64,000 nucleotides of DNA from Kryptolebias marmoratus (GCF_001649575.2 NC_051433.1:8144266-8208265); one strand, 5' to 3'. Counted from the first letter of the stretch, positions 49,233-61,919 are shown. Notes: generated from the sequence alone by a model not told the origin. A program made the numbers and translations.

Positions 49233-52200
49233 CTTTCTCTTCCTTTAGGTTCTGTATGTCGCTATTGAAAATGTATTTTATTCATGTTTTCATAGCTCCA
49301 TCATGGCCTCATTTCCCCAAAACCTTTTTTGAAAAAGAAAACCCTCCTCTTCATCATCCTCTCATTCCCCGACCTTCTACTTATGTTGCACATGAAAAAT
49401 AAGAGGGGGGATGGGATTCAAAGATGAATGAAACAGGGAGTGGGGAATGAAAAGGAGGGGAGGGAGAAGAAGAAGAAGAGAGCAAGATTGGGAAAAATGC
49501 CCTTTGACTGGATTTAAAAGTCTGTGGCATTTCATTTTCAGAGAGAGGAGAGCTTCATCTCCTTCAGATCCTTTAAGGGCCAACCTAATTGATTAATGTT
49601 TCCATCTCATTGAGAAGGGAGGGGGGCTTAACTGGAGCCTTTCACATTCTGAAGTCTTAAAGCAGGAGCAGCACAAAGACAGATGATGACAGAATGAGAG
49701 ACAGAGTGATGAAACAAAGTCTAAAAATCCAGTAGATGAGTAAAATATGTTGAAGGTCGAAATTGCTTCGACAGTACTCTAAGCATAAAGCGGGAGAACG
49801 CCATGTTTTATTATAAGATCTTGCTGCTCTGGAAGTGGTTTTATAAATGAGGCATGCAGCTTACAAAAATGCTGTTTAGGTTTCTGCACCTGTCACAAGA
49901 AGCTGGCACACAGGCACTTTATAAGATTGCAAAATCTATTGTAAGAGAATTTATCGCTTCCCCACTGCACTTGTAACAGAGATGAGTATTCATATCTTGA
50001 TGATTTGATGCTTCGAACGAGTGATGCTCGACCTGATAAAAAAGAAAAAGTATCATATTTTTCCACTCATGACACATGATACATGAAGTCTTACGCTAAT
50101 TTCGAGCTTTACCCACACAGGACTTCAGGTCCTGAGAACCCAAATCTGATCATGGCAGAACAGGAGTAATGGACATTAATGAGAGGGCAGAGTCATGGCA
50201 CAGAGCTGTACACTCAGGTGTAAAGTGATCAGCTTAATGTGGTCAGAAATCTCAAAAAAGAAAAAAAAAAATCACTAACTGAAATTGTAGCCTGATTATT
50301 TGTTCTTATCATGAGTTTGACAGCAACATGGAAATATTTATATCGCAAAGACACTTCCAATCGCAAAACAAAAGCAGTGGAGAGAAGCCAAAACAGTGGT
50401 GACCTTTACCCAACATGCTATATTAAATATGAAAGGTCAGTCTGGTTTGTGGGGGAGGGCTGCAGTGGTCAGATGCAGACAAAATACCGTATATCTATCA
50501 GAAAAGTCCTGTTGGTGTCTTCGGAGGTCAACAGAATGAAAGGAAAGTAAGGCTAAAAATAACAGAAACCAAGTCCCAAACTTTAGCAGTTCCTTTTGGC
50601 TTCAGAGCACAACAGCCATTTTCATAAACCCTAATAATCCCTAACTCCACTCTCAAAGCCGGTACTAACATCTGTTCCAATTTCAGACCCAGAAACATTG
50701 AAATTTAATATAATTTGTGGCTATTTGTTATCTGAAAAAATGCAAACGTTGCAACAACAGACAAAAAAAAGATTTTGTATTCACCAAAATTAATGTTCTG
50801 TTGAAAATTTCACATGTTGTTTAAAAAGGGGGGTTAGCTCCCAATCCTCCCGCTCATCAGTGAAAGCGTGCAGCAACACAACAAAGCAAAATTATTACCC
50901 TTTATGCATGCTGCTGCTTTTCACTCAGAAATAATTATTGCACAACATCCTCGGCAACAGTGAGACATCTGTAGCTCCAATAATGCAGCATTTAACATGG
51001 ATAGCACAGAGCAAATATATGTTTAGCTGAAAATCAATCAAGATTTTCTTTATACAGACAGCAAGCAAGATGCGTATCTCTGACATGTGTGGAAAAAAGA
51101 TAAGATGGTTTACTGGTGTGCATTAAGTTAAAAAAGTGTATTTTTTACAGATTGTTTTTAGATTAAGATTGATCATAAAACAACACAGTCATTCATTTCA
51201 TTTAGGTTTGGTGTTATCTGTAAAAAAAAACCCATTGCTTTCAGTTTAATGGATGTAGTCCAAGTCCATTAGGTTTATTAAAATATTTACATGTTGAGGA
51301 AGAGAGAGCTCACTTAGAAAAATTACATATTTTATAGATGCTTGCAGCCTGTAAATTGCTTAATTCAAATGAGAAAGTCAAGGTTCTTCACTTTGTTCAG
51401 AGAAATAGCAAGCTTTATTTGTTTTCACTTATAATTTTGCATGAATATTCCATTGACAAAGGGATAAAATTAATGACAATGTCTTAACAGTATAGATATA
51501 ATATCACAGGCTGTTAAAACTAACCCTGTGGTATTTACTACACTCTTATTTCTAATGGCATTAGTGAGAAACATCCTCAGAGAAGCATACAGTACATTCA
51601 ACCACTGCATTGATGCTGCAGCAAAAGATCAAAGCAGTTGAGTTGCTTGTAGAAATCCTCATGCTGTAACCCAGTTCTTAAAGGTCAGATTAAACCATAA
51701 ATAATTTGTAAGCACTACAAAATCCCCAAACTAACTACTTCTAGGTGGTTTTTGTCAGCATCCAAAATCTCTAGTTATTCTGCAGTTGCTCATAACAACT
51801 AACAAAGTATAAAGAAGTATAAACAAGCATACAGAATCAGCTATGATGTTTCTCAATAAAACTGTAAACAACTGTCAAATACCTCATCCAATAAACTGCA
51901 AGCTGTAACTTCTAAAATGTAGATCATCACGTCAAAGCTGCTTGTAGAAACTGTGGTATTTATGCCTGGTTTTTATTATTTATAGAATATTTTCATTGGC
52001 CGATTCATGTGATGGTCTGACAGCAGTTTAAACTAAAATGATTTGTAAATACACAAAAAAATAACATGACAAGCAAAATTTAAACACTCAGTAGACCACT
52101 GTTGGGTCCACTGGGAATTTTAAATGGGCACTGAGGTCTTAGAAATTCTTTCAGTTTTTTCTAATTTGAACCACAGCTGAATATTTGAAATGCCTTGGAG

Positions 52201-52325
52201 AGAGAGCATGCAGGCTTTGTTGGGAGATAAGAATGTGATTGTGCTCTGAAACAGCATCAGGCATCCTATAGACAGGAAGGAAATCAGTGCTTTTTACTGT
52301 ATCGCTTAAAATTCTCTTTAGGTTT

Positions 52326-52667
52326 GATTATTGCCCGCCACCGAAGGAAAACAGGTGTGTTGTTTTAGCAGCATAACTTATAACCCACTAGATAGGCTTA
52401 AATATATCTTAGAAAGCAATGGGGGTAAATCTACAGCTGATTACTTTTAGAGTCAATCCAATTTGAGATGGCCACCACAGCAAGGTAATTTCAGCCAACT
52501 CAAACATTATAATAATTCTTCAGTTTTACAGATACTGGGATAAAATCTGGAATGGTAGTTGATGAAGGTCATCCTCAACCCATACTCTGAGAACTTCATA
52601 TTACACAACTATTTTGCCTAAAACTTTGGCATTATCTGTTCCAATGACCATTGTCTGTCTGTTACCA
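52326..52667 (-). repeat. Dispersed repeat, minus orientation (left part, interrupted)
   Basis: Begins with ttattgcccgccaccgaagg, the reversed terminal motif also seen (plus orientation) at about 59440, and continues with reversed family motifs including ccaatttgagatggccacca and gttttacagatactggga. It breaks off at 52667 where a retroposon is inserted, and resumes at 52996. Confidence 0.65.
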
Positions 52668-52995
52668 GGGTGGCATGGTGGAGCAGTGGTTAGTGCTGTC
52701 GCCTCACAGTAAGAAGGTTTCAGGGTCACCTCCCAGCCTGGGGCCTTTCTGTTTGCATGTTTTCTCCATGCATGCATGGGTTTTCTCCAGGTGCTCCAGT
52801 TTCCTCCCACTGACCAAAAACATGCGTGTTTGGTTAACTGGTAACTCCAAATTGTTTCTAAGAGTAAGTGTGGATGATTGTTTGTCTCATTTGTCTCTGT
52901 GTGGTCCTGTGAAGGACTTGTGGCCTGTCCAGGGTGTACCCCACCTCTTGCACAATGACACTCTCTACATGGGCACCAGCTTCCCCGTGACCTTA
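52668..52995 (+). mobile_element. Fish non-LTR retroposon 3' fragment inserted in another repeat
   Basis: Contains gtggcatggtggagcagtgg, gctgtcgcctcacagtaaga, tgcatgttttctccatgcat, ggttttctccaggtgctcc, aggacttgtggcctgtccag and ggtgtaccccacctcttgca in the order typical of this family. It ends at the ccgtgacctta position without the usual GGATGGA tail. Family motifs of the ~280-bp-unit repeat flank it on both sides. Confidence 0.8.
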
Positions 52996-53320
52996 GAATT
53001 TAGTCAAACTCCCAGAAAATAATCACTGAATGTTCATGTAAAACTCATTAACATTTGAAGTTACCCCAATTCATGATGGTCACCACAATTAATTGACCTT
53101 AGCCAACACAAAAATGGCCATAGGTCACTCAGTTTTACAGATACTGAGCTAATTTTGGCATGGTAGTAGCTGAGCGTGATCCTCAAAATCTCTGAGATCA
53201 CATCTCGCATGATCCCACAGCATCTCATGAGATCATTTACAAGGTTTAACCAAAAAGGCTGGAACTCAGTCCCTTCTCAACATAAGATGATGTTAGTTTG
53301 AATTCTGGTCTGACAGATGG
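52996..53320 (-). repeat. Dispersed repeat, minus orientation (right part)
   Basis: Carries reversed motifs: agtcaaactcccagaaaata, ccaattcatgatggtcacca, ttggctaa-type segment (reversed as ttagccaacacaaaaatggc), gttttacagatactgagct and tggtagtagctgagcgtgat. It then shows the 5' leader shared with the copy at 60400 (reversed, atttacaaggtttaaccaaa and cagtcccttctcaacataa). Confidence 0.7.
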
Positions 53321-54469
53321 CCAGTGATACCAATTCCTTCATGGAATGATTGGCCTTTAATTGAACATTTGCTCTTATTAGTTACTTGCAAAGATGAGTC
53401 AGCAGATAAACAAGTACACAAGCAGGCATACAAATCAAACATTTCCAAGTCTTTTGACAGCCTCACTACAACACACTGTTTAAATCATCACGGTTTTAAA
53501 TCATCATCATGGTTTGGATTTTCAAGAATGTCTAAATCTAAAAAACAGAGGTATGGTGAATCCATACAGAAGTCCAGTGATCTCAACCTTTACACACTTT
53601 AACAGAGCTTTTTAAATGTAATTTCTGGTTTCCTAGTAAAGGAATGTACCACTGTGAGGCAAAATGTAACCTCAAAGGGTTATGCTGTTGCTACAAACTC
53701 TTGGTGGGTATTTATGTCACCATGGCAGAGGTTGAAAGACCAATATGATTGCATCATATTTTAGGAGAAAGTTAAGCCCAAATAGAACTGGATAGAAATT
53801 GTAAGCTGACAATAACAAAAGTGTAAGTCTAAGCTTGGGGGTGGGAGGTTATCAAAACCTGTGTGGCAGACAGTGTGATCTGTTTTGGGATTCTGTTGGA
53901 GTGGGAGTCAAACTTGCAAAATCCGCTAATTATGTGTAGTTTAACTTTCCATTCGTGAGTCAGGTCCTAACCACAGATTTATTTCTCAGAAAAACACCAA
54001 TTTCCCTGTAACATGAAGCACAAAAATCTGTGCTTTAAGTTCTTATTTGTCTAAGAAATCAAATGATTTTATTAAACAAACCACAAATGGGAGAGGTCAA
54101 TTTCTCCTCTCTTTATAAATTGAGAGTCATTTTGTTATGTAAGGCTTAGGCAACATTCCAACTAACCTTTCTTAAGTGTTCACAAACCTTCCCACACTAC
54201 ACAATGTTCAACCTTATCAAACAGGATCATATTTTATTTCATGTGACAGTTTTGTTTTTCCTAAAGTTCTTCTGCCATCATTTAACTCCTATTTGTACTT
54301 CAGTCAGTGACAAATGAGCAAGCTGCCAGTGAGCTTTATAGTCATAAAATACATTTTTATTCCTTTTGTGGGGACTTGAAAACATTAATTATGAACTTCT
54401 GAAACAGAATAATCTTAATTTTCATCTCTCTTCATCTCACTCGTGACAGAAAACATTTGCAACTGCAGC

Positions 54470-54600
54470 ACATAACATTAATTGCGGTGACGGGGGTGCT
54501 TCAGCGACACTAATCTCATGCAGTTTAATCAAGTATATTTCCTCGCTGATTTTCTGAAAGCCATTCCCATCAGCACAAAAGATGTATCTTGGAGTCTAGA
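54470..54600. other. Candidate noncoding regulatory island
   Basis: Unique sequence with attaattgcggtgacgggg followed by taatctcatgcagtttaatc and ttcctcgctgattttctgaa. Homeodomain-type TAAT sites flank a GC-rich core. Possible enhancer upstream of the tox2-like promoter, from motif content only. Confidence 0.15.
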
Positions 54601-55589
54601 TAAGTGAAAAGAGGAGAGGATCTACAGATTTAAACCATCTTGTAAAGTTACATAAGCCACTCACAGCTCATGACATACTTAAATAAGCAACATTATGTAA
54701 CAGCTCTATAACTGCACTTTACTATTGAGCAGCAAAACAAGTTAAGTATGTGCAATGGAATTTACAAGTGAAGCAAAACACTGAACCATATTCCTGTTTT
54801 TGTTCTCTGTGTGCATTAAGCTGTGTTTTCACATAAAAAATAAAGGTTCAGCTGTAAAGTATTTCCCCCCAATGCTGGTGACTCACGGGAAGTTGAAGGG
54901 AAAAGTGAAAAATAAGTCAAAGCTGCACCAACACAATGGACACACACACATACACACAATTCCCTATGAGAGAGACACACAGACAGATTTGACTACCATC
55001 TATTTAAAAAAGAGAGGGTGTGGTTGTGAGAGCTTGAAGTCATTTATCACCATTCTGTGTAACTGCAGTCTTTTAGAAATTCAGAACAGCGCCCACTATG
55101 AGTAAAACCTTTCATATAGTCATTAATATTTGACGCAAAACATGGCTTTTTTATCAGACGCACAATTTTACCATTTCTTTTCTCTGCACTGATGTGAGCC
55201 TTGTGTCACGGTGCATTACAGGGTTTTGCTTTTATCTTGCTTGGTTCAGCCACATAAATGCATGGATCTTATTCTCCCCCCTTCAGGATCCTGAATTAAA
55301 AAAACATTCGCTTGTGCAAAAAAGACAAAGTGGTTTGTCTCTCTGCTCAGTCATCAATGTGTTTCCCTTCCTGTATTATCACAAGATTTTGAAGCACACC
55401 CCAGTTTTTTTCAAACATCTTTGTCACTTTCATTAATTTACCCAGGCAGTCTCTGCCACTGTATTGTTTTTTAAAGCATTTATTGAAAACAGATCCAACA
55501 GTGGTGTTTTTTATTTTTTCCGAAACATTTAAAATAATCTGGTCTATTGTGTCTATAGACATGACTTTTATTTGAATTGATTCATTGAT

Positions 55590-55860
55590 TCATAGTCAGT
55601 AGGCTGTGATCATCATCTTGCAATGGGTTGGCTAAAAGGTTATATAGTCGTAGAAATACATTCAGCGATTACTTCCTGAAAGTTTCATTAAAATTCCTTC
55701 ATTTGTTCATGAAATATTTTGCTAACAGAGTTGACTACAAACAGTTAATATCAGTGTTTTAAACAAATATCTTGCACAATCTGGTTCAGCTATGACCACA
55801 CAGCAAATTTTAGGTCAATATCTGTAAAACTGAGTTATAGCCTTTTTTCTTTTCTTTTTC
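55590..55860 (+). repeat. Dispersed repeat, partial copy
   Basis: Contains gcaatgggttggctaaaagg, attacttcctgaaagtttca, tgttcatgaaatattttgct, gttaatatcagtgttttaaa and tcaatatctgtaaaactgag in family order. It stops at the pyrimidine run that leads into the hairpin at 55865. Confidence 0.7.
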
Positions 55861-55864
55861 TTTT

Positions 55865-55926
55865 CCAACTGCCAAAAGATGATAATTATATATATATACA
55901 TAAAATTATCATCTTCTGGCAGTTGG
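55865..55926. repeat. Near-perfect 23-bp inverted repeat (hairpin)
   Basis: ccaactgccaaaagatgata continues to 55887 and is matched by its reverse complement at 55904-55926 with one mismatch, around an AT-rich loop of 16 nt. It directly abuts a copy of the ~280-bp-unit repeat and may be a fused pair of element ends. Confidence 0.9.
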
Positions 55927-56759
55927 TGACCTTAAAGTACACCAGCCTGCGAAGGGTTAGGATATGTGACAATATTTCGTACATTAATGTCATGTAAACC
56001 TTTTAAATAAAGGTTCCAAATCCTGATTTTGGAATATGTTAAGAGCAACATATATTTCTTAAAAAAAACAAACAAACAAAAAAAAATTACAAAAACCCAT
56101 TTGAGAGGAAAGTGTTTTCTTGTCAGCGATGCTTAACAGCAATTTCTGACAATTTAACTAAAACACTGTGAGATTATAGGTTTTATTATTTTTTTTACCC
56201 AGTAGCTTACTTTGTTTCTGGACAGAGACAAACAGATTTTTTTTTTTTGTAGCAGCGTCACATTTTGATTCAAAACTTTGTTGTTTTACCACATCGTTTG
56301 TTTATAGGGAAAGTACGAGGTGGGTGGATGAGACAAGAAAACATTTAACTTTAGCTTGGAAGACTGCTGATTTAAATAAAAACTAACTAACTAAACTGGG
56401 TCTGTAGCCTACGTGCTGAAAAAGGAAAAAATTGACAAAAATGTAGGTCACGCAATCAGACAAGCTTGCAGAGTTCTTTGTAAATGGCTGAGTTGAAGGT
56501 GCTTGTGAATCAGAACAGATTCCCACTCAACATTATTAACAGGCACCATTATCTGTTCGAAAATATGCACGAATCAAAGCATGTTTCTCTCAATGCAGGA
56601 TGTTAAGGCTCACCTTATCAGTACTGTATTTCACATTTTTGATACAATAAGATGAATAGTGAGAAGAAGAGGTCCTGGTTGTCAAAAATGATGCTAACGT
56701 TTTGTCATATCACAGGAAATCTTTCCTGCCATTTGCAATTTCACTTTAGCAGCTCATCT

Positions 56760-57010
56760 CTGTCTACAAGATGAACACTACTGAATAATATTGGCCCACT
56801 GCTACTGTAAATATGGAAATTATGTATACTCTGCTGTCATTGCACTACTTTTGTCTTAACTTGCACTACACGATTAGTTTGTTTGTTTGGTATTATGAGA
56901 TTTGTAATAATATCCTTAATTTTTAACTCCTCTGCTGCTCTGACAAAGTAATTTTTCTCAAGAGACAAATAAAGTATAATTCTATTCTATTCTGTTCTAT
57001 TCTATTCTTT
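56760..57010 (+). repeat. Degenerate LINE-type 3' end with TTCTA tail
   Basis: A diverged 3' UTR (cattgcactacttttgtctt, aacttgcactacacgatt) leads to aagagacaaataaagtataa and then a run of TTCTA repeats to about 57010. This arrangement is typical of fish non-LTR elements that end in AATAAAG plus a short tandem tail. No reverse transcriptase sequence is present. Confidence 0.5.
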
Positions 57011-57670
57011 AAATTGCTATAAAAGGTAAACAGAATAATACTTTTGTTGTACGTCATGCAGATTTGACATGTTCATTTAGTTTTTAATGATGGATTACAA
57101 AAACAATAAAAAACATAAGAAGAAAAATGATTCAAGACAGCTGCACTACAAAAATAATCAATATGTGCAGCAAAGTTTCTGCTCATTTTTCTATCATGTT
57201 CAGCATAAAGGAATCACTGTCTAAAAACATTAAATGATACTAATAAGAATCTACTATCATGCAACTACTTTTGTTTATAACATATAAATCTTGCACTCAC
57301 TTATTAATAAATCTATTTTTTGGTTTCTAAGAGAAAGGAACACAGTTTTTAGTGGCAGACAAAAGTAAAACTAAAAATCAAAGACTCTCATGATCGTATT
57401 TTATCATCAAAAGACTTTCAGTAACAGTTGCTTTCAGTCTATTTTTTCCATCCATAATGTGCACAGGTGCAGCTTAATTCAATTGGAAGATGTTGCTGTG
57501 GCTATACACAAATAACATGTCTCCATGTTACCAGTAAAGCTGTTGTCATGGAGATGAAAAGGCTTACATAAGCTCAAATTGTGTTTATGTTCAAAACAAG
57601 TGCATTGTCTTTCCTGCCCTCAGTTTATTATGATTTGTTTATACCCACACATATGATGGTAAATTGATTT

Positions 57671-57697
57671 TGTGCTTGTCTTTTTCAGACAAGCACA
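57671..57697. repeat. Perfect 10-bp inverted repeat
   Basis: TGTGCTTGTC (57671-57680), a 7-nt loop TTTTTCA, then GACAAGCACA (57688-57697). Short and isolated. Confidence 0.85.
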
Positions 57698-58448
57698 GTT
57701 TAAAGCATCACACTTAAAAATGGAAGAAGGATCTGCTTTCCCTTTTTTTTTTTTTTTTTCCATCTGCAAAAGCTGGTGCGTGTGTTTCTCCTCTGTATCA
57801 CTTTCATCTGTATCACTGTCACGAGCAGATGAACGGCATTGATATTAAAAGCTCAGATGTCTAGCTTCATAAAAGACAATGATTTGATTAGAAACCTTAC
57901 CTTTCAGCCAAATATGCACCAATAATAGGAAAAAAAAGCCTTTGGACTGTGGGGGTGGTGTTGTCATTCACTTCACCTTTAACCTCCCGTCTGCATCTGG
58001 ATCCACCAGCTTTCAACAGAGGATTAAACAGCTATTGACAGAGAAGTGACATGACTGACAACTGAAGGTCCCCTCCCATGTCAGAAGGACCTTTATGTGT
58101 ATCTCAAAACTTACAACTCACACCCTGCTGTGACCTGAACAACTTCTGATTTTGTCTGCTGTGAATTACGAGGAAAATCTATCGAGCTCCGCTATTCTGC
58201 CTAAAATAAGTTTACAACAACAACAACAACAACAAAAAAAAAAAAACACAAACAAACATAAATAAAACAGATAAAACAGATAAAACTCTTGAATAAACTA
58301 TCAGTTTTGCTGCTTGAACAAAGCTCTCTCGTGGTTTATACATCCAGTTTATCAGTGTGCTCTGCAGCGGTCTCTCCTATCAGGTGAGGGAATTTTCAGC
58401 CTTCGAGAGACGTGTGGGTGTGTGTAGTTACAGTATATTTATTTTAAG

Positions 58449-58581
58449 CCTTTGACTGTACTTCATCTAAAAAAGGCTGATGGTGGGTATCACCACTTGT
58501 AGCAAAACTACTTCAAACAAAAAGATTTGAATAATCTTTATTCAGTTATGATTTTGTCTGGAGAGCCCCTACAGTCAAAGG
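58449..58581. mobile_element. Possible short inverted-repeat element (MITE-like)
   Basis: Perfect 12-bp ends CCTTTGACTGTA (58449-58460) and TACAGTCAAAGG (58570-58581) enclose about 109 nt of AT-rich sequence without a gene. Target-site duplication is not clear. A chance inverted repeat is possible. Confidence 0.35.
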
Positions 58582-58779
58582 GGCGACACTTCATTGGCCT
58601 ACATTAAGATACAACACTGTTGGAACACAACAACACTGCCTTTTAAATTTGACATCTGAAAAGAAAATAGAAATAATGTTAAATGACAGCAGCAAAGTTT
58701 GAAGGCCCAGAATTCCTTGAAGGAAAACATATCACCAGAGTTTAAAACTGAGATCATTGTGATTACAAATGACAGAGTT

Positions 58780-59470
58780 TAGTCTTTTCGGTCAAACCTT
58801 GTAAAAAAAACATCATACACAGCCTAATGTGATAACACAAGACACACTCGGAATATGTATTGTGAATCACTCTCAGCTACTACCACACCAAATTTTAGCA
58901 CAATGCATGTGAAATTGACTGAGTTAGAGCCATTTTTGTGTTGGCTAATGTCAGTTAGCAGTGGCAGCCATCGTAAATTGGGTTGACTCAAAAACTTAAC
59001 CCATTGTAGATGTATATCTGATGATTGTTTTTTGAAACATTTTAATAAAATGTGTCCATTGGTTCAGGAGATATTTTGCTAACAGACAGACAGAATTAAG
59101 TCTAAATAGTTAATGACAAAATTTTACAGACCTTGTGCATTCTGTTAGAACATGTGTTGGAGATCAGCCTAAGCTACTACTACACTAAATCATAGGTCAT
59201 TATGTATAAAATCTACTTAGTTACAGCCATTTTGGCATTTTTTAATGTCAGATGGTTGTGGTAACTATTTTGAATTGGAACCACATCAAAAGTGAATCAG
59301 TTATAGGTCTACATGCATTAATTGCTTTCTGCAAATTTCATTAAACTCTGTTTGGTGGTGCATGAAACATTTTGCTAACAGACATACATATGAAAACACT
59401 CATAGACATTGGTGAAAACCTTATCATCCACCTTTGCCTTTCAGTGGCGGGCAATAATAAGGTGATGCTC
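58780..59470 (+). repeat. Dispersed repeat: leader, two tandem units and terminal motif
   Basis: The most complete copy. A leader with cggtcaaaccttgtaaaaaa is followed by unit 1 (tcactctcagctactaccac, tggcagccatcgtaaattgg, gagatattttgctaacagac), unit 2 from about 59155 (more diverged, cattttgctaacagacatac) and an end ggtgaaaaccttatcatcca then ctttcagtggcgggcaataa. The terminal motif also occurs reversed at 52330. Confidence 0.75.
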
Positions 59471-59574
59471 ATCCTAATGCTCCTGTCAGATGGTACAAAA
59501 CATATATCAGGGAATTCAGCTCTATTTGAACAGAAATAGAGTTAAAGCTTAAATTGTAAAGCTGAAAGGACTCG

Positions 59575-59602
59575 TCTTTCTTTCTTTCTTTCTTTCTTTC
59601 TT
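59575..59602 (+). repeat. CTTT tetranucleotide microsatellite
   Basis: About seven uninterrupted copies of CTTT, immediately upstream of unique sequence. Confidence 0.95.
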
Positions 59603-59629
59603 AGTCATTCGGACCCACCTGTCCCCAAT

Positions 59630-59905
59630 CAGAGCCTCTGTAAAGATTTGCAGCTGGTTGGGGAATTTGTAGCCTAGTGATGCGTCAGGCGTTGTCATAT
59701 AAAATGTAAGTGCTTTCCTTTGAGTAATTTAATCACATACCTTTATGGAGGCATCATCCAACTCACAGAAAGACAGAGTGAAAGGACTGTAATTGGCATT
59801 CTTTCATTCAAAGTAATATATGGAATACGTGGTATAATTACACCACCGGGTAATGGTCTGCGCACCACTGAAATGCTTAAGTGCAGAGATGGCTTTAATG
59901 CACGC
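59630..59905. other. Candidate noncoding regulatory island
   Basis: Unique sequence rich in homeodomain-type sites (gagtaatttaatcacatacc, ggactgtaattggcattctt, ggtataattacaccaccggg) ending in a G-rich purine run. The open frame across it has no coding character. Possible distal enhancer, from motif density only. Confidence 0.2.
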
Positions 59906-60399
59906 TCATAGAGGGAGAGGGGGGGTGGAGGGGTGGAGGGGATTTGCACCTTATTGACTTGTGACTTTTCTTGGGGTGGTATTTCATTTGAGCTTGTCAG
60001 AAATTATTGTGTGGTTTTCATAACCTACCAAACTCACTGTCACCATCCAGCAGATTGCAATGACTGAAAACTTCTCAATAAATGAAATTTAGCAGAAAAA
60101 GCCTATTATGAGTAATTTGTGTGGGCAATATCGATGTTTCAACTCAGCCATCATTAAAGAGCTCTTGAACAGGCTGGAAATCTTTTATGATTAAACAGAA
60201 AACTCTGGGCTTCACAGCTTGTTGTTTTTTTGTTTTTTTTCTTCTTTTCACCGTTTTGCTGGACATGAAAACTTAGTGACAGTGAGATGTGTTCTTTCTA
60301 CATCAGACAATAAAGATTTAATAATTAAACGCCCAGTCTTTCTTGAAAGAATACATATCCTCCTCTCCTTTTCATGTCAGAGTTTTTAACTTATCTAAT

Positions 60400-60830
60400 C
60401 TTATGCTGAGAAGGGACGGAGTTATAGTTGTTTTGGTCAAACTTTGTAAATGACGTTATTCACATTCTCATGCTTTACTGTGAGAGCCGCGAGACATGAT
60501 GGCACTCAGGGTATGTGTTGACACGCTCAGCTCCAGCAACACCAAGTTTTAGCTTAATGTCTGTAAAATAGAGTTATAACCATTTTTGTGTGTGTTAAGA
60601 TTGCTTAGATGTGGCAGCCATCTTGAATGGGGTTGACTTCTGAAGTTATTCAGTTGTGAAAGTAGAACCAGTGATTACTCTCTGACAGTTTCATTAAAAT
60701 TTGTCCACTGGTTCATCAGATACTTTTGCCAACTCTCCAAACACACACACACACACACAAGCACTGACAGATACGGCAAAAAAGTAATTGCTTTTTGTCT
60801 TCAGTGGTGAATGATACCTAACATGAAAAA
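60400..60830 (+). repeat. Dispersed repeat: leader plus one unit
   Basis: Leader gctgagaagggacggagtta and ggtcaaactttgtaaatgac, then the unit with gtatgtgttgacacgctcag, cagccatcttgaatggggtt, actctctgacagtttcatta and ggttcatcagatacttttgc, then an (AC)n run and a degenerate terminal segment. Only one unit is present here against two or three in other copies. Confidence 0.75.
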
Positions 60831-61442
60831 ACCCAAAGTCATTTAAACTTTTTCAGTTTCTTTGTTTATGCTGTTGTTGTAGCTCCAGACAGGCTTTTTT
60901 TTCATAAAAAAGATGCTCTTTGGTCAAATGCTTACTAATAAAAATACTAAAATGCAGTGAAGCAAAAATATTCCAAGATAATAATACAAATAAATAAATA
61001 AATGATCACCATCATAACAATAAATAACCCTGGTCTGGTTTGTTTGTTTGTTTGTATATGTGGTCATAAGAACTGTATTTAGTAAAAAGCATATGACTGA
61101 GTGGTTTTAAACTGTTCACTGAACCTATCAACTTGTGAAAGTCCTAAAGATCTTTTTGTGTGTCTTTTACCTGAATGACTGTGTGGCTCCTTTTACTTTT
61201 TGACTCACTGTACAATAAACATTAAGGCATTAGCGCAGACACAAAGAATAATTATTTACTTTAAATCAGGCAGTTCCTGGATGGCATGGGAGTTGACACT
61301 CAGCAGGCTGAATGTTTACGGTACCCTGGGCCTTTCCATACACATCAGCCCTCTCATTTCTCTGTTTCTCAGCTAAACCAAGAAGCTAAATCTGCAGCTT
61401 CAAACAACCTCTGTGCAGTGTGTGTGGGTGTTTGTGTGTGTG

Positions 61443-61444
<2 letters not shown>

Positions 61445-61499
<55 letters not shown>
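61445..61499 (+). repeat. GT dinucleotide microsatellite
   Basis: About 27 uninterrupted GT copies, flanked by imperfect GT sequence from 61418 to 61508. Reading frames across it are artefacts. Confidence 0.97.
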
Positions 61500-61501
<2 letters not shown>

Positions 61502-61919
61502 TGTGTGTCAGAGCAGAACACAGCAACAGACTTAAAATGTTTTCCCCGTACTTTTTGCCTGTAGATATTTTTATTTGTGTTTGTGGTTGATGTACAAATC
61601 TCTTCTAAAAAGAACACTTTTGACACACAATTAGCAGAGTAATGTAAAACCTGATGAAGGGCGCCAACCCAACACTGGGGAATGTATTAAGAAACTTTCC
61701 GTTATCTTGTTCATGATAAAACGTTACTTTGAAATGAGATCTGGGCAGGGAAAGAGTTTGTCACGGAGACAGAGAAAAAGTGAGAATGAAGGGCAGAGAG
61801 CAAAGAAGGCAGGAACACAACAGAAAAGGACAACGTTCCACAACCCTCCGACAAACTCAATGTGACAAGATGGTTACTTTCTCTCTTTGCTGTGACAGTT
61901 AATTTTGGACTAGAAAAAA

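Noticed and set aside
58341..58385. Plus-strand 36-nt open segment between a cag and CTATCAG|gtgagg
   Set aside because: Weak pyrimidine tract, no neighbouring exons and no recognisable peptide; such segments are expected by chance.
61286..61626. Val/Cys- and Thr/His-repeat frames
   Set aside because: They are translations of the GT microsatellite.
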